DNA of 64,000 nt from Ulota crispa (taxonomy: Eukaryota > Streptophyta > Bryopsida > Orthotrichales > Orthotrichaceae), in assembly GCA_963920765.1 (NCBI GenBank), contig OY987244.1, positions 3,040,501 through 3,104,500 of the forward strand, written 5' to 3'. The position numbers were made by a program, and so were the translations under genes. Below, piece by piece: positions 35,481-47,751 of this stretch (its first letter is position 1; each line of letters starts with the position of its first letter). A model generated the notes under the pieces. The model saw only the letters and a program-made list of their open reading frames with translations, did not search any database and was not told where the DNA came from.

Positions 35481-35725
35481 CTCCTGAGTGCCCCAGTGCC
35501 CCTAATCTAGCCTCTTCATTTTTAGCAATATGCTAACTTTGACCATTATAATCCTTTGATCCCTGCGGTGAATGTTTACCAAATTTTTCATACATCTGCA
35601 AATCCTAAGCATTGTGCAAGATCAAAAGCTAACTCTTCTAGATGTTATTTTTGAACTTGTAGCACCAGATTGTTTGCAATGAGGTCCAACCCAGCACAAA
35701 TTTGGGCTGGGTGCTCACGGGTTAA
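35477..35725. repeat. TTAA-ended element abutting the previous one
   Basis: TTAACTCCTGAGTGCCCCAG at the left and GGGTGCTCACGGGTTAA at the right. It shares a single TTAA with the element at 35,228, as expected if one copy inserted in the TTAA border of another. Confidence 0.75.
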
Positions 35726-35833
35726 GGTAACCCTCCCCATACCCGACCCTTTACCATTCCAACCCTGAAATGAACACCCTAGGTACATAGGGGTTGGAAT
35801 GGTAAAGGGTCAAGTATGGGGAGGGCTACCTTA
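35726..35833. repeat. Short near-perfect hairpin
   Basis: Arms of about 42 bp (AGGTAACCCTCCCCATAC...ACCATTCCAACCC and its complement with about three mismatches) enclose a loop of about 21 nt. TTA or TAA bases flank it. It could be a tiny MITE or a hairpin-RNA source; the sequence cannot tell which. Confidence 0.75.
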
Positions 35834-36725
35834 GGGCGACCCGCACCCTAGAAAGCGTGGAGGTAAGAAAAACTTGGCTATAAATAGAAGGAATGAATGA
35901 TGTGTGCACATTCATCCAACAAGTTTACTAATATAAGCTCTTTTCATGCAAAAGCTAGCAAACCAAATGTTTGCTCAAGGAGACATCTAGAAAATTCATC
36001 CACTTTTTGAGCCTAATTTCTTAGTGTAGTAGTAGTCACAAGGGTTTCAAGGTAAGATTTAGGCAAAAAATTTCCAACAAAAAAAAAGCTGGCCCAGGCC
36101 ACACCAAAATGAACTGGCACTTTAGAATTGCATTTTGTATTAAAAAAAAGTAGCAGAGTTTGCTTGTTTGTGTAAAAGCCGATTCTTTGATTTGTTATGC
36201 CCACTTTGTTGGTCTATTCCAAACTAGAGTTTTTAGTGTTCACAAACCAGCATCTCCAAACTTATGTTCTTGAATGGTGAAGAAGATATTTTCATTAGAA
36301 CAATAAATAAAACCTTGAGGAAGCAATTGTCTCCTTGTTTTTCAAAAGTATAATTTACTTCTTCATTCGTTTCAAACCAATTGTTTTGGCATGTGTGGCC
36401 CCCACATCATGGGCCCTCGCTCACAGGCCCTTGGACCATGGTTTTTTATCTTGACAATTTTTTTGCCTAAGTCTCACTTGAAATTAACACTAGCTACCAA
36501 TGCACTAAAATAAATGAAGGAAAAAGTGAATAAAATTGCCAAATCTCCCTTTCCATAAACACCCGGTTTGTCAAATTTTGGATGAAAATAGCTTATATTA
36601 ATAAACTTGCTGGATGAACGTGCACCCATTGTTCAATATTTCCAATTTAACTAATGCGGAGTATTTCCTTACCTGCGTGCAATCTGGGATTCTGGGTTGT
36701 TGGTCGCTCTACCCTGACAAATAAA
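35834..36725. repeat. Long inverted-repeat element, AGGGYGACC family
   Basis: The left arm (about 35,834-36,100) and right arm (about 36,425-36,720) are diverged inverted copies. Both carry a GGTAAGATTTAGGCAAAAAA-type block, its complement, and CATTCATCCAACAAG versus CTTGCTGGATGAACG. Related single arms lie at 53,340-53,630 and 54,557-55,135. Non-coding. Confidence 0.7.
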
Positions 36726-37311
36726 ATTAAAAAAACCTGCCCTGGACACGTGACACGTCCCTCATGGGTTCCAAACACATTCCTCTAACGGTCCAGGGAC
36801 TCACCCTGGTTTTGGACAGCAAAAGATGGCGCCTTTACACACTTTTCACCTATCTCATTTGCTGCCATAATCCATCCAAATTTGGGGAATTCTCCCAAAT
36901 AAATAAATAGATTTAAGGTAATGGGCAAGGAGATTAAAATTAAAAATAAAAACCTAATAGTCACTAGAATAAAATGGCAAAAAAACAATTATTGAAAGTT
37001 GAATCTACCAATAAAAACTGACCAGATTTTCAAAAAAAAAAAGACAGTACAGTCGTATGGTTAAAATGTAGGAAATATAGGGTGCATGTACATGGAAAAT
37101 TAGTTAAAAAAGCCAACAATAAATGGAAAACACCAGATATTAGGTGGTGAAGCTCCGAACCTTTTGAGACACTAGACTGAAGTGCAAAGGTACCACATGT
37201 CTTAGTTGAGTGATATCATAATTTGAGATGCATTGGGCAAAGTTTGACTTTATTTTGGGATTTCGTACATGATTTTTTTATTTTAAAGACCTTCATATAA
37301 AATTAAGTAGA
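36726..37311. other. Intergenic, nothing recognised
   Basis: No gene or clear repeat. Confidence 0.4.
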
Positions 37312-37760
37312 AGTTACAAATAGGGGCATAAAAATGAAAGATATTACAAATAGGGGTACAGTTTCAAAATAATTACAAATAGGGGCACAATTTCAAAATA
37401 GTTTGTAATTTTTTTGTAATTTTTTTGTAATTTTTTTTTGGTTTGGACATTGTTTGATTTAGACATATCAAATTAAATGTTAGCTAACTTACAAAAAATT
37501 TGAGGTCTCTCTAAAAATTGTCATCCCTTTTACTAAACTTTCTTTACTTAGGCTTGATTTGGAGATCCCTTTAAGTTTTTTGGAAGTTAGCTAACTTGTA
37601 ATGTGATATGTCTAAATCAACCAATGTCCAAACCAAAAAAATTACAAAAACTTACAAATTGTTTTGAAATTGCGCCCCTATTTGTAATTATTTTGAAACT
37701 GTGCCCCTATTTGTAATATTTTTCATTTTCATACCCCTATTTGTAATTTCCCCTAAAATT
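37312..37760. repeat. Hairpin element with repeated TTACAAATAGGGG in each arm
   Basis: Each arm contains TTACAAATAGGGGCA-like motifs three times, spaced about 30-40 bp, followed by a TTTGGTTTGGACATTG block. The right arm is the mirror complement (CCCCTATTTGTAA three times). Loop near 37,530. Non-coding. Confidence 0.85.
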
Positions 37761-39662
37761 AAATTAGCAAGTGAATGATTGAACTGATGCCACTTGGATT
37801 CATGGTGCTTGGAAATTATTTATTTATTGGAGATCAATGAAATTGTAAATTTTTAACACTATCCACCAAAAAGCGATGATTTTCTACATGACCATATTAC
37901 TTAAGAGGTTTGAGATGCAAGACTACCACAAGTAAGACTTGGGTGACTTCTTGTATTGAGATATGTCTAAAAAGGACTGTTTTGTTTCTCGAGTCTTCAT
38001 ACATGTCATTACATGATTTTTCTTTATAAAAATGAAACGTAAAAATGAAAAAAAAATTGTGGGTGGATAATTGCCTTTGGGTGCATGACACTTTGAAGAT
38101 CAATCAAATAAAAAAGATCAATGAAAATGGTGTCTCTTATCACCAACCAATAACAACAACCATTTCATATTTTGAATGCTATCAATATTCATTAATTATA
38201 CAATGTGCTGTATTTTATTCATACAACTTATATACAATAATCTAGTATCAATTTCATTGTATGATAGATAAATCTATAAAAAACGAATAAGTTTATTTTT
38301 ATATACTTTGAACATTCCTTAAATGTGTTTTTTTTCCTGCTTTATTTTTTGAAAAATAAAATTTTGATGATTTTATTACATGTTTTATAGAGTCTATTTT
38401 TTCCTAGAAAATTTACCATAAATAAATAAAAATAGTCCCATATGAGCAACTCCTACAATGGCTTTGGAATCAAGAACTCAAAAAGGACAAACAATTTTAT
38501 TATGCAAACTTGGTTGTCATTAGTTTTTCTATTCTAAACAACACAAAATTTTACTTTAAGTTCCCTCAAACCTTCTCAAGGTCCCTTGTCAAATATTTTA
38601 GAGAAATATAACTCAATTCCAACTAGGCTTACTTTACTTTTGGGCATGCTCTAATAATTGCAAACTTTCATCACATTCGAGTTGAATTTAATGAGCTTTA
38701 CACCTCATACTTGCAAACGATACCCCCATTTTTGATAAATATCCCGAAAAGAGTGTCCTTTTCCTAGGCTTTATACAAGATTGTTCTTCCTTTAATAAAA
38801 GAAAAGAAAACTTGTGAGGGGCAATTGTGGCAATGCCAAGTGGACTCACAACGCTCTAAAGATTAATGAATTAAGAAAAAATCAATCCACCCAAGCTACT
38901 AAGTTAGAAGCAAAGATAACCTAATTTTGCACACAAAGGAAAGGTCTTTTGTGATGCAAAAAACAAAAGTTATATTTTTGAAGAAATAGTAAGGGACTAG
39001 CGAATAAATTGATAGGTTGCATATTCAACAAAAGCGTAAAACTATGGTTACTGGTGAGGACCATTTTCACAAGCAAGCACATAAAAATTTGACACGTAGA
39101 CATGAGTCAAGGTCAGTGCCTCCATGTATATTTTTCGAAGTTCAGAAATTCAGTCCTAAGGTTAACAGCACTTCATTATAATAAGCCAAATTTCGGAATG
39201 GGAACAATAACTGAAAGCTCCTCATTCACGCAAGCCCTCAAAAGAAAAATCACCAAAATCCCATATCCCCAAGTTGTTATACTCCACTTATTCATTATTT
39301 GGACAGGTGTCAACACCATGACGCCTCTGTAGGTTTTCTTGATAGGTGTTATTTTTGAAACAGATTTTTGTTGGTTATTTGGGTGCAAAAGATGTCTTGT
39401 ATATTATGCTTGTTTGTTTTGTTGTGGAGGTAGATTTTTTCAAATAGCCATTGTATGTCATAATCATGCCAGGTGTCAATCAGGCGAGAGTGCTTGGGGG
39501 TTTAGAATCTGCTCAGGAAATTGTCTAAATTTTTTCTGGCGTGTGCTTAGGAGTTAGGGAGCTTGCATGTATGACCATTTGAAGCATTTTCATACTGAGA
39601 TAAGGACTTGTCAAAGGTGATGCTAACCTTCTTCTATTTACCTATTTCTCATTCTTATGTTT
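37761..39662. other. AT-rich intergenic, nothing recognised
   Basis: Only short frames without resemblance to known proteins. Confidence 0.4.
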
Positions 39663-40312
39663 TTAACCCCTAAATGCACAAGCGACCAGATTTGGGTCTT
39701 TACAAAACTTAGAAGATGAATAGAACCTTGTCAAATCATTATTTTCAGTATTCTTTTTTCAATACAAGTTTGTTTTGAAGTCTATTTTCAACAACAAAAA
39801 TCTGAATTAAAAAATGACATTGATGATTTTTCTACTCAAGATTTTGTACAAGGGTGTCCACTGCAATCTTGAGTTTTTTAGTGTTGGAAGATGTTGAAAA
39901 TGAGCCTCAAATACACTAGAGCTTGGAGAAAAATCCACATTAGAAATCCATTTAAAAGAATGTAGGAGTAGATTTTTAGAATCGTAAATTGATTAGAGTT
40001 AGACATGTAATGACCTTAAACCTCATATTTTTTTGGTGACCAACTTTTTAGATTTGACATGTGAAATGAGGATTAGAAAGCTTTAAGTCACTTTGCAGTT
40101 TTAACACCCTCATGTTCAAACGTTATAATCTTTCAAACTATAAGTGAAATTGTTGTGTTTTCTTTTCCCATGTAATCTCTAATATGTTTAGTTTGAATTT
40201 GTATGGTTACAATTGAAAATGACTTGATGGAATTTAAGAAAAGGTTGATTGATTGTTCAGTTTCATGGAAAGTCCAAGAAGATTAGATAGGGCTTGGGCA
40301 TTTAGGGGTTAA
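39663..40312. repeat. TTAA-ended element, 650 bp
   Basis: TTAACCCCTAAATGCACAAG at the left and CTTGGGCATTTAGGGGTTAA at the right, both with TTAA. No coding sequence. Confidence 0.85.
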
Positions 40313-40408
40313 GCTTTTATTCTACGATCATGGGAAACCCCCATTTATTTATTTTAGGTCATAAGTCCTTACAAGTCATGCCTTCCAATTTTGAATGATA
40401 AAGTAACA

Positions 40409-41343
40409 TTAACCCCTAAATCCTTGGGGCCTTTATTTTGTCAAAAGACACTCAAAATTGCCATTTCTATTGCAAAGAGTAATTTTTTTTGAAGATTGGT
40501 CTTTTTGCATATCTAACCATAGGATCTTGTACAAGACTAGTATAAGAATGTGCAAAACAAAAATTCAAAAACTTTGACCGCGTAGATTGCAAGATATTTG
40601 CATTTAAAGTTTCAAAAACAACCTTTTTTGCACCTTGCATGACTAGATTATTTGACTTAGAACTTTTTTTTAACTTAAAATTTTTGCACCACTGACAAAG
40701 TTTTGGAGTTTATTTTTTGATGGTGGAAAATCGAGTTGAGAATCTTTGGAAAAAAAAAAAAACAAAAATACTCAATTTTCATTCTTAAAAACAACATTAG
40801 GTAGAAGAAGGTATGAGACTGAACAAAAACAAAAATTGTTGATGACCTTGCAATACAATTGATATGCAATAATCCCAATGGTGAGATTGTTCTAGAAATC
40901 AAACTTCACCCTTTCTAGAAATTCTTCTTGAAAAAATGATAAAATTGCATTCACAAATGAAGTTAATAAGTTGATTTTTCAAGAAGATGCTTGAGGTGCC
41001 CAAAAAACAAGGAGGTCTATAATTTTCTCATAACTAGTCCAAATGGAATGAATTAAAGCTTCAGATGTAGAAAAAACTATAACCTATGAGAAGAAAAAAT
41101 CAAAAATAAAAAAAAGTTTTTGTAAAATAATAATTTCTACCCAATCTCCATAAATTTTTGTTTATCTAAGCATAACTTTTGCTTTTGGGTATAGATTGGA
41201 ATAAAGGGTATGTTCCCCAAAAGCTAATGTGTTTTTCTATTTTCAAAAAAAGTTTCAAAAAATCAAGACAAAAATTGAGACCGTAGGTACCTGCCCAAAA
41301 TCCCATTTGTCCCCTAAAGGACACTTACGGATTTAGGGGTTAA
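40409..41343. repeat. TTAA-ended element, 935 bp
   Basis: TTAACCCCTAAATCCTTGGG at the left and TTACGGATTTAGGGGTTAA at the right. The right arm shares a GTAGGTACCTGCCC...CCCATTTGTC-like block with the 30,450 element. It has several short frames, none recognised. Confidence 0.85.
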
Positions 41344-42174
41344 TGGGTCCCGAGTTTCTATTTTTACTCCATCCACTTGTTTTAAGATTCTTGTGTGAGT
41401 TTTCTCATTGTTGTTTAGTAAAGATCATCAAAAATGATTTTTTCTTTGTTCTCAAAAAGTGCAAGTATGTTTTATATCAAAAAGCATTTCAACAATGATT
41501 CAGTATATTGAATATGACCAAAGGTACTGAAAAATAAATGTCGCAGAACTTATATTGTAGGATCAAAGAGAAAAAGAATCATTGTGGGGTTTGTTGATTT
41601 GCAATCCACAATTAAAATTTTGAAGGAATATGAGTTATTTGTATCAGATTTCAGTTGACTAACAATGGTAAGTCCAACGGTTGATTTAACAATATAGAGG
41701 GTATGTACGTTGTAGTCAATTTTTTTTTAGAATTATCATTAAACTATTTTTGAGTTTGCAATTAAGACTCTTGCATCCACATAATAGATTTCTCTTGGGG
41801 AGTTGGTCAAAAAAATGGTGACTTTTCACACGTCCATTCTTTGTGTTATGTTTTTACTACAAAAAAAAAAAACATGAATCTTTTAGTAACATGTTCCTAA
41901 AACTCTTATAAAATCCCAATTTTTTTGTGAACTACTACAACTAAAAACTCCACGTGTTGCAGTTTGTGTCGCATTTCAAATTGTACAATACTGGGTTTTT
42001 TTCATTTGAGTATTTTATTTTCCAAGATTTCTTTTAGATCTTAATTATCAATAACCACAAACTCTAAATGCTACTGTTCAGATTTAACAGAGTGTTGAAT
42101 ATATATTGTTTCTTTTAAAAATTAATATGAACCTATTTTTCTTTGAAGATACTAAATACATCCACACACACATC

Positions 42175-42224
<50 letters not shown>

Positions 42225-42952
42225 CATGTTTTTTAGAAGTAACTTTGGTCTAATCAGTTTATGTTTATTATTTACTCGAGTGAAAGAAAAAAATTGAATT
42301 TTTAGGTGCAAGAAACGTTTGTGTTTTGAAACGTGCACCACCAAAAAAATTGTACGCCAAATTATATAAATCCTTAGATTTCCTGATCTATGCTGTCAAA
42401 AACACATGGGTACATCATGCTCAAAATAATACGTCCATGCACTTGCTAAGGCTTTTCATAAAGATTCCTGATAGATTATATGAGCAAGGTCTGCAAAAGT
42501 ATTCAAAAAATAGATTCCTAAATATTTGGAACATTATTTTTCGAAGAAAATCTTCCGTCTGAACAGAAAAAGAAAGCCTCAAAATGCTTATCATTTTGGA
42601 ATTTTCTAGGTGTTTTTCACAAACATTTGAAGGCGTGACATAAATGTGCTGAACCTACTCTTCAAAATTCAACTCATTACTTTTGCATTTAATCAAATAC
42701 ACTTTCCTTGAATTGGTTTTGCACAATTACCTGTGGTTTTTGAATATTTTTCATAAAACCTGAACATTTTAGTGAATTTGGCGTTTAACATTGTTATGTC
42801 TTTGTAACTCATACTTTACACTAGAGAAATCTTTGAAAATGTCAAATTTTGACTTTTCAATTGTACGGAACTAAGTGCATGATTACAAACTCAAGTGCAA
42901 AGATATTTTACAAAGTGCAAGCACAACAATTCTGATTCCTTCTTGTTTCCAA
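41344..42952. other. AT-rich intergenic with (TA)n microsatellite at 42,185-42,220
   Basis: A TA dinucleotide run of about 18 units follows an ACACAC tract. No gene was recognised; short frames around 42,326-42,562 show no family resemblance. Confidence 0.5.
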
Positions 42953-43289
42953 CATAACATTTAGTAGCGCTACTAGGCGCTGCCCTCACTCTAGATGAAA
43001 TGGTGTGGAATATTTCACACCATTTCATCCACCAGATGAAATAGTGTGGAATATTCCACATCCATCTTTAACTATAGGGACACTTGGCTGAAATTGTCAG
43101 AGAGTTTATGAAAGAGAGGCTCAATTTAGTGCACATACGTCAATGTGGGGGCCAGCCATGTCAAAAAAAAGAAAAAGAAAAGAAAAAAAGGAATTTTTTT
43201 TTTTTTTTTTTTCTTTGTCAGGATGAAGTTTGTGAATGATACCTAAAGAGAGGGAAAGGCAGCCTCTTTGCACGCTACTGAATGTTATG
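42953..43289. repeat. CATAACATTCAGTAGC-family element, copy 2 (inverted)
   Basis: CATAACATTTAGTAGCGCTA at the left and CGCTACTGAATGTTATG at the right. The interior runs opposite to copy 1. It contains two tandem palindromic modules, GATGAAATGGTGTGGAATAT with its complement, then GATGAAATAGTGTGGAATAT, at about 42,998-43,070. Confidence 0.85.
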
Positions 43290-43819
43290 AACAAGTTTGT
43301 TGTTGTTCATTATAAAACAATGAGCAAAGTGACGTAAAATATGTCGTCATTACAGAAAATCCTCTAGAACTGTAAACTGCAAGTGACGCACTCACTGACG
43401 CCCAACAGTCATCATAAAAATATCAAAACGCAGACGTACTGCCTCACCACCAGTCAAAATTATTCCAAAATTGCACAAACATAATTCTTGGTTTCACGGA
43501 TGTCGCACAATTCCATGAATACAAAGAAGGGTAGCCTTGCCAAAATGTCACTTTTGTATGATAAGTAACATAGGACAATGTACTCATCAACTTCGTTGAT
43601 ATTCTGGTGAGGGTGGGGTTTCAGTTTTCTTTGCAAAAGGGACAAAAGTATGGTATTATGACAAATATGTTGTACAGTCTTGCTTCAAGGGTGCATAGAA
43701 AGGGGGTTGTGGAAGTCAAAATACGATTCCCTCACATGCATAGCCTTCAAATGTAAGTTAACCTTTGAACATAACTACCTAATGTTAAGGCCTAAAGGCG
43801 TCCTTAGTTGAAGCGTAAC
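43290..43819. other. Intergenic, nothing recognised
   Basis: No gene or clear repeat. Confidence 0.4.
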
Positions 43820-44425
43820 TAAGGTAGGAGGCTTGTAAACCGATCATATAAGGGATAGATGACATTTGTACAAAAATCAAACCAGTTTAGTAGCTTGGAA
43901 ATGTTTTTGGTAGAAAGTCAAAGAAGAGACAATTCTATGGTCAATTAATTTGAATTTTTTTGAGTTAGTATGAATTAACTATAATTTATCAAAGCAAAAG
44001 GTGTATAGGTAGTTATTCTTGGTCATAGGTGGTAGCATTCATGATGCAAATGTGACTTGTAAATGGAACACATGAGTTCTGAAAGCAACCATTACAAAGC
44101 CAAGAATGCTCCAATAAGGCTCTTAAAGCCTGAAAGCACCCATTCCATATTCTAATACTCAATTCATGATTGAGAACATGTTTTCATTTATTTTAGTATG
44201 ACATGTATCTATATTTTACTGAAAGACAAATTTGAATACAATTATGGCAAGAAGCACACTTAGTGGTAGTTCATGTCACTCTTTTGAAGTTCTAAAACAA
44301 TGCATGCACAGGTACAATTTCTGAACATAAAAAACGTGACCCATTTTAAGAAGCTGAGTGCATGGTTTTTGAAACTCCTACAAGACGGTTTAAAATGACC
44401 GCATGGTTATGAGCCTCCTACCTTA
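43820..44425. repeat. TAAGGTAGGAGGCT-family element, about 600 bp
   Basis: TAAGGTAGGAGGCTTGTAAA at the left and TATGAGCCTCCTACCTTA at the right. The interior differs from the other two copies, so only the ends define membership. Confidence 0.65.
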
Positions 44426-45142
44426 AGAGCTTTGGAAACAACAAAGGAGGTCCTTATTACGTGTACAATTCTAGTAACAATCTTCAAAGGATTTTGCAGG
44501 CTTGATGAATGTGCGACCGGCTCAAGAGTTACAAAGGATGTGGGAGCATGCGATTGAAGAGACTGATTTCAAAAAGTATAGAAGAAATGCAAGAAGGAAA
44601 TGACAAACAATAAATTGTATTTATCAACTAGATAGCCACCAACTCTCCAAGTTTTGTAAGTTTCCTTTGAGTGCCGACCAAAATTACTCTTGTGCTAAGG
44701 CCATGAGGTTCTTATTTGACAAGCAGAATTGGAGATAATATTCTCTAGTTACGCTTGGACACACCTCTACTATATTGTTAGCATATCCTTGGACCAAGAA
44801 CGCCCTAATATCATAACCTAAAACAAGAAATTTGCAAAACTAAACTATTCCATGAAAAATGAAATTTGTTTTTTTTACCAGAGAAAATAGAGCTCGTGTT
44901 GTTCTTAGAATACATCTCATTATGCATTTTATACAACCTCAAAAGCTGCATGAACTCATTATCAAAACTAATTAAAGGTAGTTTGCCCTGATATCACTCA
45001 TGCCCTAGTATTACTTCTATCTAAGAACCATGTTTTTTCTAGAGATTTGCTTCAATTTGTATTGCAAGAAAGGTCTCAAAGTTCTTTACTTAATTGTGCA
45101 ATTTTTTTCTTTTGACTATTTTTTTTCTTCAAGATAGGGTGT
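44426..45142. other. Intergenic, nothing recognised
   Basis: No gene or clear repeat. Confidence 0.4.
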
Positions 45143-45533
45143 TTAACCCTTAAAGGACCAGTGGGTGGCCGTGGGCTGCCCACACTGTAGCTTCAAGGGT
45201 ACTTATATTGTAGTTTCAACAGTGTTTTGGTTGATAAGCACCAATAGTATTGCTTCTAAAAGTTTCAAAAGTCAATAGTGCATGCCGACCTCATGAAAAT
45301 TGCAATTAGGGTAGCTTGGGACCCAACATTGTGATTTTGAATTTTCTCACAATTTGGGTTACCTAAAAATATGAATATATTTGATAAGATTGTTACTTAC
45401 CTTTTATGATGGATCATGTGTTTACGGTCACTTTGAAAAAAAAAATAGGTGAAAAACAACTTTTTCTTGTTGTACATATTGTTTTTTTAGGGCTAGAAGA
45501 CAAAAGACGTTTTGATGGACGTTTAGGGGTTAA
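45143..45533. repeat. TTAA-ended element, 391 bp
   Basis: TTAACCCTTAAAGGACCAG at the left and GGACGTTTAGGGGTTAA at the right, both with TTAA. Non-coding. Confidence 0.75.
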
Positions 45534-46601
45534 GCTATGACGACCATAACTAGACATTCAATGTATAGCCCTAGCCCCTTAACTGCAACAACTTCAATTG
45601 CAAAAAACAAAAGACCAGTAAATTTTGTTAACTTAACCAGCACCAGCACTTATGGATGATCACAACAACAAAGGAAAAGAAAAAAACCAAAGTTGAAATT
45701 GACAAAATATGATTGTGTCTTACGAGTTACAGCTTATAACAACTTTGGAGTGTGATAGGGCCATTTCAAATTTGAGCTTAAAACGGCCTTTACCTCATTA
45801 AAACCTTGATAATCAACACGTAGTTCACTTTTTTAGAATTTGAAACTTCTTAACTTAATTATCTTCTAAATGATACCGTAACCATGACATTTGGTGTATA
45901 ATACCTTCTGTAATAAACTTGAAGGTGCAGAGATAGTAGGGCAAACCACCTGGCAAACTACCCATATACTCCAACATTTAAAGTGTTAAAACTTTCCCTA
46001 CATTTCCAAAATGTGAATTGCTCTTGTAAAATATTTTTTTAAAGGTTATGTGCAAGTGTGAGGCCCCAATTCCACGGATACAAACAACACTTGTATTGAG
46101 ATTGTGACACGTCAAAGTATCAGAGACCCTCTGTAGACCCCCAAAGTCCCACTAACTGGAAAAGTCCACGCGGAATTGACTTGGAAAAAAAATCCGAAAA
46201 TTTTGTAATTTATGTGCTCAGGGAGTCAGGGTTTGGCAGCAACGTACCCATTCCACGTGGCAGTGAGATAAAAGTGATAAGTATCTGTCAGAGCCAATGA
46301 TTTACTACTCTAGGGAATTACATATTCCGTACTCATGAAGTCATCATAGAAAATACAAGGAATTCTGGGTTCACTCTGAAGGCCCATTCCCACTAGCACG
46401 TTGGACGCATTTCCATGACGGGTTTTTTTTTCTATTTTTTCAATGTGAGTTCAAACAAATGTTCTTTTCATGTGTTTGAAGAATGTGTGGGAATGCGTTG
46501 AGCAAATAAGTTATGTTCTCTCAGATGCCGCGTTCCTCAATTTTAAATAGTAAACGGCATCGTTCCATGTGACCCCATAGGTGAGAACAATCATGTAGAG
46601 C
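45534..46601. other. Intergenic, nothing recognised
   Basis: Slightly GC-richer near 46,080-46,270. No gene recognised. Confidence 0.4.
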
Positions 46602-46605
46602 TTTT

Positions 46606-46861
46606 AACGCCATATTCGTTAATTTGGGAAATATGTTCAAATTTGGGACTTCTAAAGGTTCACTATAAACCCAGCTCTAGGTTTAAGCAATGTTTTTTTG
46701 GTACACGTGTCCTCACGTGAGAGGAGAAACTTGTGGGGGAAAAAATCTTAGTGCCTCAAACTGAATCTGATACCTTCAAATTTGGTTTAAGATAACTTTT
46801 TGGATTTAAGGTGAAGTTCAATTTGGGAACCACGTTTTTCCAATTTAACAAATATGGCGTT
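46606..46861. mobile_element. AACACC-family MITE, copy 3 (TSD TTTT)
   Basis: The ends AACGCCATATTCGTTAATTT and AAATATGGCGTT are flanked by TTTT on both sides. The duplication is low-complexity, but the border offset equals that of the other copies. It carries two CACGTG boxes (46,704-46,709 and 46,714-46,719). Confidence 0.85.
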
Positions 46862-46865
46862 TTTT

Positions 46866-47751
46866 CAAGTGGTGGGGTTATGAAACTTTCTTGTGCTTTT
46901 AGTTTACATTTGTCTTAAGTTTAAATTATAAATTTTAATCAGTACTATTAGCGGTATTTGGAGCTGAAAAACAAATTTGAAATTACAACTTCTATGTCAA
47001 GTTATATTTTCAAGTTAGTGATATTTTACTCATGGTCCACATCTACTATAATATTGCAAGTATCATCCATATATAGTAGGTGTGGTAGAGTAGTCAGAAA
47101 AGTGTGGTACAAATATCAATTCCCTACCAGAAAAACCCATTGATAACAGAAAAATGAAAATTTGGTGGGTTTCGCTCACCGCCAAACCCAGCAAGAGTCT
47201 AAGCAACGCCCTTTCAACGTCGTCCAATTATAGTTGTGTCCGCAACTAGTTCTTCCATGATTTTGACTCTGAAAGTTTTATGGTTTATTCGTGAAACTAT
47301 GGAAGCTCCAAAACAGAAAAAGGCTCTTGTAAATAGGATTGTTTAATATCAGTTTTTCTACCATATCCAAACTCAGAAGGCTCACACAGTGGATGTGCAC
47401 AGTTTTGGATTGGGTTTAGGGTAGTAGTTTGAAGGTACCATAGATTGTCTCCAGGTTGCATTACAACAAAATTGAAGAGCAAAAACAACCGACCAAATGT
47501 TCAAAGTTGGGCTAAAACAAGCAGGAGTTGCCGGAGACAATGGCAGCTGGTTTGGTATGTACTAGTTACAACATAACTGCATTGAATTACCAGTTTTTCA
47601 GGACAGTTCTGAATGGACTTCTTTTATGTCTGTCTTTGTGGCTTGTGCATGCGAGTGCCACTGCAGAATTTTTGAGACAAAACATTCTAAGACCATGTCA
47701 TGGTGACGATGAAAGCAGAGTCTGGTTTCATGGGTTGGAGTTGTAAACAAA
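46866..47751. other. Intergenic, nothing recognised
   Basis: Short frames only. Confidence 0.4.

Noticed and set aside
38441..38653. Possible further Tourist-like MITE (GAGCAACTCC ... GCATGCTC|TAA)
   Set aside because: The left end is poorly matched and no left TAA duplication is present.
3845..45533. CCCTAAA within TTAACCCCTAAA as interstitial telomere repeat
   Set aside because: Single occurrences at element ends, not tandem arrays. They are part of the inverted repeat of the TTAA family.
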